Shown: positions 9,031-17,857 of the stretch, piece after piece
Layout of the letters: the number at the start of each line of letters is the position of its first letter
Numbering within the stretch: the first letter of the stretch is position 1
Source of the DNA: Blautia hansenii
GTDB taxonomy: Bacteria; Bacillota; Clostridia; Lachnospirales; Lachnospiraceae
Length of the DNA: 64,000 nt
Assembly: GCF_013304445.1 (NCBI RefSeq)
Contig: NZ_JAAITA010000005.1
Coordinates: 62,001-126,000 of the forward strand
Reading direction: 5' to 3'
Notes under the pieces: model-generated
Database searches by the model: none
The model's input: the letters and a program-made list of their open reading frames with translations, nothing else
What the model was told of the DNA's origin: nothing
Position numbers and translations under genes: made by a program

Positions 9031-9120
9031 TTGAGCTTTTAACTCAATCAATAAGGCAACTTCCGTTGCCAATCGGCAGTTGACCCGGCTGTCCGTATGG
9101 CCTTAATCCCTTCCGGGATG
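9031..9120 (-). other. Structured leader with two GGAA-tetraloop hairpins
   Basis: Read on the minus strand, ATCCC-GGAA-GGGAT (9120-9107) and GGCAAC-GGAA-GTTGCC (9070-9055) are perfect stems closed by GNRA-type tetraloops. TTGAG-N7-CTCAA (9047-9031) is a third stem. The run of structure lies directly downstream of a promoter and upstream of speD. It does not match a riboswitch class I can recognise. The same stretch can also be read as a short open frame, so the structure may be incidental. Confidence 0.4.
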
Positions 9121-9203
9121 GTCACATAAATATTTGCATGGAATCTGTCGAACTTTGTATCCCATAGCGTTTCTACTATATCTGATTTTTTTCTTCCTGT
9201 CAA
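9048..9203 (-). pseudogene. Possible relic open frame downstream of degV
   Basis: After the degV stop codon the same frame stays open to a TGA at 9048. From a TTG at 9203 it gives about 51 residues, including GRKKSDIVETLWDTKF and IYVTIPEGIKAIRTAGS. The composition looks protein-like, but I do not recognise it, there is no convincing ribosome binding site, and the -35/-10 promoter elements lie within its first codons. It may be the tail of a lost gene or chance. Confidence 0.25.
9175..9203 (-). promoter_or_regulatory. Sigma-A promoter for the polyamine operon leader
   Basis: TTGACA (9203-9198) and TATAGT (9180-9175) on the minus strand, exactly 17 bases apart. Transcription would begin near 9168, leaving a leader of about 420 bases before speD. 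Confidence 0.7.
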
Positions 9204-9233
9204 TTCCTTTGTGAGACAAATTGCAAAACAAAA

Positions 9234-10073
9234 CTATAAGACTACAATCACGCCTCCGTCATTGGCATACATGGTGCTGACACCTGCCGTATCCAGAATC
9301 ACCACATCTTTTACGGAAACTCTCTGCAAAATCGCCTCTTTTACAATTTCCGCTCTGGCCGGACAGTTGCAGTGGCTGATAGCCAGCACCTTTTCCTCGC
9401 TGTCCTTTGCCCTCTGGGCAACATAATCCACCATTTTCATCATGGCCTTATTAATGCCCCTGGCCTGGTTCAGCTGCACAATGGTACCTTCCGGGGTGGA
9501 CCCCATCACCGGCTTGATTTTCAGCGCAGATGCCACAAAGGCTTTCAGATTGCTGAGTCTTCCGTTTTTGCGCAGAGTCTCCAGATTCTCCAGGACAAAG
9601 TATGTGTTCTGGGAATCAATGTACGCCTCCACCGTCTCAATGACCTGCTCAAACGCCATGCCCTGCTCCTCGCACTCCCGAATCTTCATGGCAACAAGCG
9701 TTTCCCCTACCGAAGCAGAACGGGAATCAAAGACATATATTTTCTGCTCTGGCCGGTTCTCCAGAAGAAGATTTTTTCCCAGCACGGCGCTGTTGTAAGA
9801 ACCGCTCAGATTAGAAGACAGGGTGACTGCATATACACGCTCTGCGCTGCAGTCATAAGCCTGCATATACCGCTCCGGAGAAGGGCAGGAAGATTTCGGA
9901 CACTCCGGACTCTGTGCAGTCTTTTTCAAAAAAGCGCTTTGGTCAAAGGTTTCATCATCTATAATATCCTCTCCTTCTACCGTAAGCGTCAGGGGGATAC
10001 TTTCTATATTTTCATCTGTTTTCCAGCTTTCGGGCAGTTCGCCGCAGCTGTCTATCACTATTTTATAACTCAT
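9234..10073 (-). CDS. DegV family fatty-acid-binding protein
   Basis: About 279 residues of the DegV fold, a two-domain protein that binds one fatty acid. In Firmicutes such proteins (FakB) can present the fatty acid to the kinase FakA. The N-terminus MSYKIVIDSCGELPES and SSNLSGSYNSAVLGKN, VFDSRSASVGETLVAMKI and LKIKPVMGSTPEGTIVQ are characteristic. I place the start at 10073 because AGAGG lies upstream with normal spacing; the frame is open slightly further from a TTG. No fakA is visible nearby. It appears to be a single-gene unit. Confidence 0.9.
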   Translation of the reverse strand: MSYKIVIDSCGELPESWKTDENIESIPLTLTVEGEDIIDDETFDQSAFLKKTAQSPECPKSSCPSPERYMQAYDCSAERVYAVTLSSNLSGSYNSAVLGKNLLLENRPEQKIYVFDSRSASVGETLVAMKIRECEEQGMAFEQVIETVEAYIDSQNTYFVLENLETLRKNGRLSNLKAFVASALKIKPVMGSTPEGTIVQLNQARGINKAMMKMVDYVAQRAKDSEEKVLAISHCNCPARAEIVKEAILQRVSVKDVVILDTAGVSTMYANDGGVIVVL

Positions 10074-10244
10074 TTTCAACAACCTCTTTATGTAGTTTTT
10101 AATACCATGTCTTATAATAACACAAAGCCTGCTATTTGAAAAGGTTTTTTCCCGGAAAACTCTAGGATTTTTTCTGATTTTCGTTTATACTGTTCTTATC
10201 TGTGTTTCATGCAGTAATTTTTAGAGAAACGAGGGATTCTTACT

Positions 10245-10748
10245 ATGATTGCTCTGCAGATTGTGGACTTAAAGGATTTCATGTCCAAGCTTCTTATCGG
10301 CAGTACCTTTGACAGCTTCTGGCTGTGCGAGGCCTCTGTCACCACCTTTGCAACCTTTACCATTGACGGTACTCTGCATACAGACTTTTACGATACACAG
10401 GAGGCCCAACTCCTCCAGACGCAAAAGCAGACTTATTCGCTCTGGCGGGATATTAAACCCTTTTGCTTTTCCATGATGAAAGGAAAGAAAACACCTCTTC
10501 ACTTTAAGATTGTATTCCGTCTTTCCGAAAAAAATACGGAAAAACTTCTTTTGGGAAATCATCTGAACTTTTCCTCTGATGATGTTTTCGGGTTATTTGT
10601 CAATTTCCAGTATGACGGAAAGACACTGACCTGTACCACTGGTACTTCCCTAAAGACCTTTACCCTGGATAAATCCCTTGACCACGTCTGGGACGATTTG
10701 ATTCAGAAATTTTTCAGACAGCAGCAAATCCCCTGCGAAAAACTGTAA
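10245..10748 (+). CDS. DUF5721 family protein
   Basis: A 167-residue cytoplasmic protein I place in DUF5721, a family of Clostridia with no known function. It opens with MIALQIVDLKDFMSKLL and contains an alternating beta pattern (FATFTIDGTLHTDFY, LHFKIVFRLS, TCTTGTSLKTFTLD). There is no signal peptide or membrane segment. It lies 41 bases before nudC on the same strand and probably shares its transcript. Confidence 0.7.
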   Translation: MIALQIVDLKDFMSKLLIGSTFDSFWLCEASVTTFATFTIDGTLHTDFYDTQEAQLLQTQKQTYSLWRDIKPFCFSMMKGKKTPLHFKIVFRLSEKNTEKLLLGNHLNFSSDDVFGLFVNFQYDGKTLTCTTGTSLKTFTLDKSLDHVWDDLIQKFFRQQQIPCEKL

Positions 10749-10789
10749 CTGATTTGTCTTACTTTATTTTACATTCGGAGGTAATCAAC

Positions 10790-11626
10790 ATGATTCAGGA
10801 CCTTGATTTTCATTGCTATCACAACGAATACACCCACGCACAGCCTGAGAACGGAGATTTCATTCTCTCCTTCCGCAGCCGGGAAATCCTTGGCGCCATA
10901 AGAGACGGGCTTCTCACCTTCCCCACCTGGGAAACGCTCTCTGGCAGCCAGAACCTTTCTCCCAGTGCCTGTATTTATCTTTTTTCCATTGACGAACAAA
11001 GATATTTCCTGCTTTTCGATTATGAGGCAGAAGAATTTGCAGACTTTACATATCAGGACATTTCCATTTTCCGCAGTATGCAGCCTAAGGAGCAGTGTTT
11101 CGGACTTGTCACCGGCTTTCATCTCTACAACTGGTATAAAGGACGCCGGTTCTGCGGAACCTGCGGACACAAACTCATCCATGACGAAAAAGAGCGCATG
11201 ATGTACTGTCCTCAGTGCCAATCCACAGAATACCCTAAAATTTCTCCAGCCGTCATTGTGGCGGTTACCAACGGGAACAAAATTCTCATGTCAAAATATG
11301 CGGGAAGAAACGCCAAACGCTATGCCCTTATTGCGGGATTTACAGAAATCGGAGAAACCCTGGAGGAAACCGTAAAAAGAGAGGTCATGGAAGAGGTTGG
11401 TTTAAAAGTGAAGAATATCCGCTACTACAAGAGTCAGCCCTGGGGACTTTCCGGCAGCCTTCTGGCCGGATTTGTCTGCGATTTGGATGGAGAAGATACC
11501 ATCACCTTAGACGAAAACGAACTGGCTGTGGCACAGTGGTTTGAACGGGAAGAAATCCCCTATGACGACTATGATGTCAGTCTTACCCGTGAAATGATGA
11601 TACAGTTTAAAAAAGGACTCCTTTAA
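10790..11626 (+). CDS. nudC: NAD(+) diphosphatase, NudC-like Nudix hydrolase
   Basis: A 278-residue Nudix enzyme that hydrolyses NAD(H) to NMN(H) and AMP; in E. coli NudC also removes NAD caps from RNA. The zinc ribbon is complete (FCGTCG with C122 and C125, YCPQC with C140 and C143). The Nudix box runs from G183 to G204 with the REVMEEVG core. SQPWGLSGSLL just after it corresponds to the SQPWPFPxS motif specific to this subfamily, here with GL for PF. I chose base 10790 as the start because CGGAGG precedes it; the open frame extends 12 codons further. Confidence 0.9.
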   Translation: MIQDLDFHCYHNEYTHAQPENGDFILSFRSREILGAIRDGLLTFPTWETLSGSQNLSPSACIYLFSIDEQRYFLLFDYEAEEFADFTYQDISIFRSMQPKEQCFGLVTGFHLYNWYKGRRFCGTCGHKLIHDEKERMMYCPQCQSTEYPKISPAVIVAVTNGNKILMSKYAGRNAKRYALIAGFTEIGETLEETVKREVMEEVGLKVKNIRYYKSQPWGLSGSLLAGFVCDLDGEDTITLDENELAVAQWFEREEIPYDDYDVSLTREMMIQFKKGLL

Positions 11627-11644
11627 ACCAAAGGAGCCTTTTTT
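11612..11644 (+). terminator. Terminator after nudC
   Basis: CTCCTTT and AAAGGAG form a stem with flanking AAAGG/CCTTT pairs, followed by TTTTTT. It overlaps the end of nudC and also separates it from the convergent pseudogene. Confidence 0.8.
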
Positions 11645-13706
11645 CTACATATATTTTTCCGTAAATTCAGCGGCACAAAGAGGTTTGCTGTAATAATACC
11701 CCTGTCCGTAATCACAGCCTGCTTTCAGAATAAAGGCTTCGTCTTCCCAGGTTTCCACGCCTTCTGCCACAGTCGTCATGTTCATTTTCTTTGCCAGCTG
11801 TGCAATCTGTTCCATCACAATCTGCTGCTGCCATTTTTTATGACCCGGCATTTCCATCAGAAACGCTCTGTCCAGCTTCAATTCATCAATTTCCAGACTG
11901 CACAGAATGTTCAGAGAAGAGTAGCCGCTGCCGAAATCATCCATGGAAATCTGGAAGCCCTTTTCTTTCAGTTCCCGGATTCTGCTGTTTAATCCTTCTG
12001 CATCCCCAAGAGCCAGGCCCTCCAGAATTTCCAGGGTAATCATCTTAGCCGGCACATGGTACCGTTCCATGATTTCACACAGATTTTCCACATATCCGTC
12101 CTTGTAAAACAACAGTTTGGACTGATTGACCGAAATGGGAATGGCTTCCTTTCCTTCATCCATCCACTGGCGAATCTGACGGCATGCCAGCTCTACCATA
12201 TACAAATCCAGTTCTGTACAGAAACCATTCTGCTCAAACAGCGGAATAAACTGATCCGGAAAAATCATCCTGCTGCCGCTTCTTCGCTCTGTCCAATGCA
12301 AACATGACATGACTCATAAGTTCTTCCCGCTTCACAAAACTGCCGTTTATCTCTGCCCCGGTCACCACCCCTGCATAAATCATCATGCGGTACTGCCGGT
12401 TGTAGTGCAGAAAGAAATCACGAATGTGCTCTGTAATCTCCTCCAGACGCCTCTGCACAAGGTTTTCATCTGAAGTTCTCATGAGTATGTAAAACTTATC
12501 CGCAGTTTCCCGGCAGAAGAACTCTCCCTCAAAAACTGCCTCATCCAGCACCTTTTTCACATAGCACAGCAGCTGGTTAGCCACTTCATCTCCAAAAGTC
12601 TCATTGATAAACTTAAACTTGCGGATGTTCATGGCCACCAGACTGAAATCCCGGGTACTGGCAATGGTTTCTTCCAGCATGTGGGAGAACTTCACCATAT
12701 TATAACTGCCTGTCAGCTGGTCATAATAGGCAAACCGCAGAAGTGCTCTGCTGTTTCGCTTCATCAGACGGGCGCCATACAGGATACACATACCGGAAAG
12801 AGCCAGAAGCAGGAAGAAAATAATCCTCGTAATCAGAAGGTTCTAGTACAGTGGCTCGCTGATTCCCCGTTCTGTGGCAGTCAGCACCAGATACCAGTCA
12901 TGAACCCCTACCGGCTCTGCAAACATCCGGCAAGTCTGCCCATTCTCATTGACCTCCATAAATTTACTTTTTCCCTGTTCCAACATGTTCTGAAATGCTG
13001 TCCGCTCTTTTTCAGAGAGAAGAATATCAGAAACAGAGTCTGCCTGATCTCCGGACTGGGCAGGCAGAAAAAATTTTCCGTCTGTCCCCATAACCCGAAC
13101 CTTTGTCTGTTCACTGAAACCACTTTTAATACTTAATACATCAAAAAACACCGACGTGCTTTCACAGGCCGTCAAGGCGCCTACCACCGTTCCATTTTTC
13201 TGTACAGGAACTGCATACGCAATGAAATCTTCATCTGCTGCGCTGTCATGATAGACATCGGAAACCACGCTTTTCCCGTCCCAGGCTTTCTGAATGCTCT
13301 CATAGAAAGTGGAATCCGTCTCTTCTGCCTTCATATTTTCTTCCATGGCGCCATTGACGGTTACGCGGATTCCTGTTCCGCCCTTTTCAAAGTATCCCAT
13401 CTGCAGGAAGCTGTTCTCATTGTTGGATTCATACAATCCCTTTGCAAACTGGCTGCTGTCTATGGTTCCGCTGAACTCCATAAAACTTGACAGGGTATAA
13501 AGAGTTTGCAGGTCTGTGTCAATTTTTCTGTTGATATTGGTTCTATGCCTGTTTGTCTCTGTCACAATCTGATCTTCGATTTCATTCTGAAACGTATGAT
13601 TCAGCAGGATGGAAATGCCTCCGCTTCCCATTAAGAGCACAAGACTCACCAGAGTAAAGAAAAGTGTTATCTTTCTCAGACGCTTCTGCATTCCTCTTTC
13701 ATCCAT
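11645..13706 (-). pseudogene. Broken sensor-GGDEF-EAL cyclic-di-GMP protein (pseudogene B)
   Basis: Read from 13706 (MDERGMQKRL, with GAGGGG upstream), the gene encodes a transmembrane helix and a dCACHE-like extracellular sensor, then meets an in-frame TAG at 12843-12845 just before the second membrane helix. The same frame continues with NLLITRIIFFLLLALSG and a GGDEF domain (FAYYDQLTGSYN) whose signature is degenerate (RETADKF instead of GGDEF). Near 12270 the frame shifts and about 50-60 codons of EAL are missing, including the EAL motif itself. The rest of EAL remains readable to 11645 (FPDQFIPLFEQNG, PISVNQS, DDFGSGYSSL, LKLDRAF, EGVET). With three independent lesions the gene is almost certainly dead. 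Confidence 0.85.
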
Positions 13707-13739
13707 TTTTATATCCCCTCTCTTATGCAATCCAATATT

Positions 13740-14768
13740 GATTCCTCCGGTCACCTCATCGGAAAAAGCCAGGTGTTCCAGTTTCTTTTCCCCCTCGCTG
13801 TAGCTTTTAAACAGCAGGAAAAATAAGGGCCGAACACCAGCATAACCACAACCAGATTTCCCATCATTTTCACTACGTAAGAATCAGAAAAACCGGAAAA
13901 CAAATCCGCAGAAACAATGGTTACAGCTGTCCATCCTCTTCTTTCCAGAGGCTCGTAAGCCAGGTAATACCTCTTATAGCCGGGCAGAAGGATACGGAAA
14001 ACGCCGCCCTTGTGGTTGCTGATATTTTCTTTCATACGTTCTGCATTTTCCAGAATCTCTTTATCTTCCTTCTGTCCTACGACAAGATTCCAAAACGCCA
14101 TGCTCTCTTCTTCCCCGGAAGACAGAAGTACCTGCTCCGTTTTATCTACCACATAAGTACTGCTTTTTTCCTGGAACGTTTTAGACATCATAATACTTGT
14201 TATTTCTTCTGACGAAGCTGCTGCCCACAAAGTTTTTTCTTCACTGGCGCTGCCTGTCTTTACGGCATAGACCATTCGTTCCTCTTCCATACAGGACGCA
14301 CAATGTCCTTCTCTTAATTCCTGCCCAAACACATCGTTTTCTGTCAGTTCTTCCCTGTTTACATCCTCAAAACCTTTTCCAGCAAGCTGTACCTCTCCTG
14401 TTTTATCATCATATAGCGCAATAAAATCAAAACCATACAGCTTCCTCTTAGTCTCCAGGTAACTTTCTATATCCATCCCGGGGTTTTTCTTCTGTCAGAG
14501 TCTCGGCCAGTCCCGTCATCATGGCTGTATTGCTGCTGATTTCCATGTCTATCATATCAGCCCGCTGCTCCACATAATTCCTTACATATTCTTTTGTGGT
14601 TTTGGCATCCTTTGATTTCATTTGAATGGTACAAACTACAGAATATATAACAATTCCCAGGGAAAGCGTCCCCAGCAGCAGCATGTGAACCCGCACTTTC
14701 AGCCTTCTGCCGCCCATACTGTTCAGATACTTCTTTTTCTCTTTTTTGTATGCTTTCATATTCTTCAT
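13740..14768 (-). pseudogene. Broken sensor-GGDEF protein truncated by deletion (pseudogene A)
   Basis: The N-terminus (start near 14768, MKNMKAYKKE) has one membrane helix (VHMLLLGTLSLGIVIYSVV) and enters a dCACHE-like sensor domain. A one-base insertion in CCCC near 14478 shifts the frame; the sensor continues as MDIESYLETKRKLYGFDF and ends in a second helix. A further frame change near 13825 is needed to read FFLLFKSYSEGEKKLEHL and AFSDEVTGG, the opening of a GGDEF domain. There the homology stops and the upstream region of pseudogene B begins. The cyclase and anything after it are therefore deleted. It looks like a paralogue of pseudogene B that lost its output domains by an internal deletion. 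Confidence 0.8.
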
Positions 14769-14945
14769 TTCTCCCTTGCCGGCTCTGTTTCCTTCCGGGA
14801 CATTTTCTCTATGCGTCATTTTCTCTCATACTTACCCATTTTCGAGCATTATTCTAATACACTCCGCATTATTTGTCTATATGTTTCTCCAAATTTTTAC
14901 AGTACCATCCTCCTAAATCCAACAGGCTGTACCTGTCTTCAAAAA

Positions 14946-14987
14946 GGAAAGAGCAGAAACTCCCATACGGATTTTTCTGCTCTTTCC
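14946..14987 (-). terminator. Terminator after htpG
   Basis: GGAAAGAGCAGAAA and TTTCTGCTCTTTCC form a perfect 14-base stem, with T-rich sequence on both sides. It ends htpG on the minus strand. Confidence 0.85.
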
Positions 14988-15017
14988 TTTTGTTATTTTT
15001 TCTCGTAACTGCCTGGT

Positions 15018-17066
15018 TTATTTTGCCAGCAACAGCATAATCTCATTGCTTCGGGCTACAAATTTTGTCATTTCCTCCGGTGTCAGCTGTCTGTGGCTGA
15101 TTAACGCCAAATCATAGAGCTGTTCACAGAGAATCTGTGTCTGTTCTCCTTCTTTGTGCTCCAGTACATACTGCACCAGTTTATTGTTGGCATTTAATAC
15201 CAGAGTTTCCTGTCCGCCGAACATAGACGGGTCCATACCATACATATTGTACATTTTCATCATTTCCTGCATACGGCGGTTTTCTTCTGAAATCGTCATC
15301 ATGGAAGATACCTTCTCGTTTTTCAGGCTTTCCACTTTCACGGTCAGATTCTCTTTTTTCAAAGCTTTTTTGAAAACTTCTGACAACTCTTTTGTCTCGT
15401 CTTCCAGATTCTTTCCTTCCTCTTTCACTGCTTCTGTCAAATCTGCATCAATGCGAAGGAATCTGACTGTTTCCTTTGCCTGCTCTACATGAGAGATAAA
15501 TGCAGAGTCAATGTTGTGCTTCAGAATCACAGCATCCTGTCCCTGTTCTTTAAACAGATTGATGTACTGGCTCTGCTGTACTTCATCTGTGACATAGTAG
15601 ATATTGGTCTTCTCCGGCTCTTTCTGTGCCTCGTCTTTGGTTTCCTCCAGAACTTCTTCCTTTGTATCTTCCGGTGTTTCTTTTGCATTCTCTTTGATAC
15701 AGTCTTCCAAAGTCAGATATTTTCCGTCAATGTTCTTATACAGAATGTAGTCCATCATTCTTTCAGAGAACTTCGTATCTTTTAAGCAGCCGAATTTGAT
15801 AAACGGATTGATGTCATCCCAGTATTTTTCATAGTTTTCTCTGTCTGTCTTGCACATACCGGTCAGCTTGTCTGCTACCTTTTTGCTGATATAGTCAGAA
15901 ATTTTCTTCACGAATCCATCGTTCTGAAGGGCGCTTCTGGATACGTTCAGCGGTAAGTCCGGACAGTCAATCACACCCTTTAAAAGCATCAAAAACTCCG
16001 GAATCACTTCCTTAATGTTGTCTGCAATAAATACCTGGTTGTTGTATAATTTAATGGTTCCCTCAATGGATTCATATTCCATGTTGATTTTCGGGAAGTA
16101 CAAAATACCTTTCAAGTTAAACGGATAATCCATATTCAGATGAATCCAGAACAGCGGCTCTTTGTAATCCATAAAGACTTTGCGGTAAAAAGCCTTATAG
16201 TCCTCGTCTGTACATTCATTTGGGTGCTTCATCCATAACGGGTTGGTATCGCTTAAAGAAACCGGACGCTTGTGGATTTTTACCATTTCCTTTGCAGGGG
16301 AAACTTCTACCACTTCTTTTTCGCCGTTTTCGTTCTCTTTTTCTTCGGTTTTGGCCTCTTCGTGAATGTGCTCTACAACTACATCGTCTTCTCTGACTTC
16401 GGATTCTTCTACCGTTTCATATTCCTGCGGCGCATTCGCCTTGGACAGGAATATTTCCGTCGGCATGAAGGAACAGTATTTCTCAATGACTTCTCTTGCA
16501 CGGTATTCGTTGGCAAACTCCAGGCTGTCTTCATTTAAAAACAGGGTAATTTCAGTACCCACTTCTGTCTTATTTCCCTCACCGATTTCGTATTCGGTGC
16601 CGCCGTCGCAGGACCAGTGTACCGGCACAGCGCCTTCCTTATAAGAAAGCGTATCAATCTGCACTTCATCTGCCACCATAAATGCAGAATAGAATCCCAA
16701 ACCAAAGTGTCCGATAATCTGGTCTTCGTTTGTCTTGTCTTTGTATTTCTCCAGGAACTGGGTTGCACCTGAAAAGGCAATCTGGGTGATATACTCTTCT
16801 ACTTCTTCCGCTGTCATACCAAGACCGGTATCAATAAATTTCAGGGTTTTCTCTTCCGGATTTACGATAACCTGGATTTTGTTTTTATGATTTTCCGGGA
16901 AAGTATACTCGCCCATGACTTCCAGCTTTTTCAGCTTTGTGATAGCGTCGCAGCCGTTGGAAATCAGTTCACGGAAAAAAATGTCATGGTCTGAGTAGAG
17001 CCATTTCTTAATAATCGGAAAAATATTGTCACTATTAATTGATAAAGTACCACGCTTATTAGCCAT
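15018..17066 (-). CDS. htpG: Molecular chaperone HtpG (Hsp90)
   Basis: A 682-residue bacterial Hsp90, an ATP-driven cytosolic chaperone. The GHKL ATPase domain shows ELISNGCDAITKL, DTGLGMTAEEVEEYI and GHFGLGFYSAFMVAD. The middle domain has LPLNVSRSALQNDGFVKKIS with the catalytic arginine. The C-terminal dimerisation domain is complete. The protein is longer than the E. coli one (624), partly from acidic inserts near residues 220-260 (EEAKTEEKENENGEKEVVE) and 460-490 that resemble the charged linker of eukaryotic Hsp90. GGAG lies upstream of the ATG. It is a single-gene unit with its own promoter, CIRCE operator and terminator. Confidence 0.97.
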   Translation of the reverse strand: MANKRGTLSINSDNIFPIIKKWLYSDHDIFFRELISNGCDAITKLKKLEVMGEYTFPENHKNKIQVIVNPEEKTLKFIDTGLGMTAEEVEEYITQIAFSGATQFLEKYKDKTNEDQIIGHFGLGFYSAFMVADEVQIDTLSYKEGAVPVHWSCDGGTEYEIGEGNKTEVGTEITLFLNEDSLEFANEYRAREVIEKYCSFMPTEIFLSKANAPQEYETVEESEVREDDVVVEHIHEEAKTEEKENENGEKEVVEVSPAKEMVKIHKRPVSLSDTNPLWMKHPNECTDEDYKAFYRKVFMDYKEPLFWIHLNMDYPFNLKGILYFPKINMEYESIEGTIKLYNNQVFIADNIKEVIPEFLMLLKGVIDCPDLPLNVSRSALQNDGFVKKISDYISKKVADKLTGMCKTDRENYEKYWDDINPFIKFGCLKDTKFSERMMDYILYKNIDGKYLTLEDCIKENAKETPEDTKEEVLEETKDEAQKEPEKTNIYYVTDEVQQSQYINLFKEQGQDAVILKHNIDSAFISHVEQAKETVRFLRIDADLTEAVKEEGKNLEDETKELSEVFKKALKKENLTVKVESLKNEKVSSMMTISEENRRMQEMMKMYNMYGMDPSMFGGQETLVLNANNKLVQYVLEHKEGEQTQILCEQLYDLALISHRQLTPEEMTKFVARSNEIMLLLAK

Positions 17067-17102
17067 GATAATGCATCTCCTTTTTCTTCATTTCTAAAAA
17101 AC

Positions 17103-17131
17103 ATATTAATACGCAGGGGAATAAAAGTCAA
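17103..17131 (-). promoter_or_regulatory. htpG promoter
   Basis: TTGACT (17131-17126) and TAATAT (17108-17103) on the minus strand with a 17-base spacer, 37 bases before the htpG start codon. Confidence 0.75.
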
Positions 17132-17138
17132 GAGAAAA

Positions 17139-17165
17139 TTAGCACTCATTTTCAGTGAGTGCTAA
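17139..17165 (-). promoter_or_regulatory. CIRCE operator (HrcA binding site)
   Basis: TTAGCACTC, nine bases, then GAGTGCTAA: a perfect copy of the CIRCE consensus. It ends seven bases upstream of the htpG -35 element. HrcA is known to repress groESL and dnaK operons through this site; here it would place htpG in the same heat-shock regulon. Confidence 0.95.
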
Positions 17166-17197
17166 TAATTTATAAATTTTATATTTTGTTTAGATTT

Positions 17198-17836
17198 TCA
17201 TTTTTCCACTTTCTGCCCTACGATAAAAATATTGGGCGGACTTTTATGCAGATTCACAATCTCCAGCACTAAAAAACCGTGCTTTTGTATTCTCCGCATA
17301 AGCCCAATAGGGGTATCAAAGGCCACATACGGCATAAGATGCAGTTTGCTTTTCCAGAACTTCTTTATGGCTTCTTTTGACAGACTTCTGCCAAGGCAGT
17401 CCGTAGCCGAAATAAAAAGGCCGCCCGGCTTTAAGACTTCATAAATTTGCTCCAGCACTTCCTCCTGATTTTCCATATAAAGCAGCACATTATAGGCGGT
17501 CACCACGTCAAAGGATTTCGCCGGAAACTTCCTATCCTTAAGGGTTCCGCAGTGAAAGGAAATATTCTGTTTTCCCAGTTCTCTGGCTTTTTGCTCTGCA
17601 CGCAAAAGCATTTCCCTTGAACTATCTATTGCGGTAATTTCCTTCACGCAATCTGCCAGCTGCATGGTCACAATTCCGGTGCCGCAGCCGATTTCCAATA
17701 CAGTATTTTCCTGATTCAGAAATGCTGCAGACCGCTTTACTGTCTTTTTGTAGGCATTTTTATAAACCTCCAGAACCTGGCTGTCAAACATCCGGGAGCG
17801 CTTGTCCCAGAATCCGGATCCTTGTTTTTCTTTCAT
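17198..17836 (-). CDS. Class I SAM-dependent methyltransferase
   Basis: About 212 residues with the Rossmann-like methyltransferase fold. Motif I is VLEIGCGTGIVTMQLA, followed by ITAIDSSREML and the post-motif FDVVTAYNVLLYM. The family transfers a methyl group from S-adenosylmethionine to a small molecule, quinone precursor or macromolecule; nothing here shows which. I chose the ATG at 17836 because AAGGAG lies upstream with better spacing than for the GTG three codons earlier. It follows the aldehyde dehydrogenase gene by about 20 bases and is probably co-transcribed. Confidence 0.85.
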   Translation of the reverse strand: MKEKQGSGFWDKRSRMFDSQVLEVYKNAYKKTVKRSAAFLNQENTVLEIGCGTGIVTMQLADCVKEITAIDSSREMLLRAEQKARELGKQNISFHCGTLKDRKFPAKSFDVVTAYNVLLYMENQEEVLEQIYEVLKPGGLFISATDCLGRSLSKEAIKKFWKSKLHLMPYVAFDTPIGLMRRIQKHGFLVLEIVNLHKSPPNIFIVGQKVEK

Positions 17837-17857
17837 ATTCTCCACGCTCCTTTCCGG

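Noticed and set aside
8811-9203. A known riboswitch (SAM, guanidine/ykkC type or polyamine) upstream of speD
   Set aside because: I could not match the conserved sequence blocks of any class I know; only promoter, stems and a terminator can be supported.
12843-12845. TAG as a recoded amino acid (pyrrolysine or readthrough)
   Set aside because: The same gene also carries a frameshift and a domain deletion, and no other gene in the window uses in-frame TAG, so plain decay is simpler.
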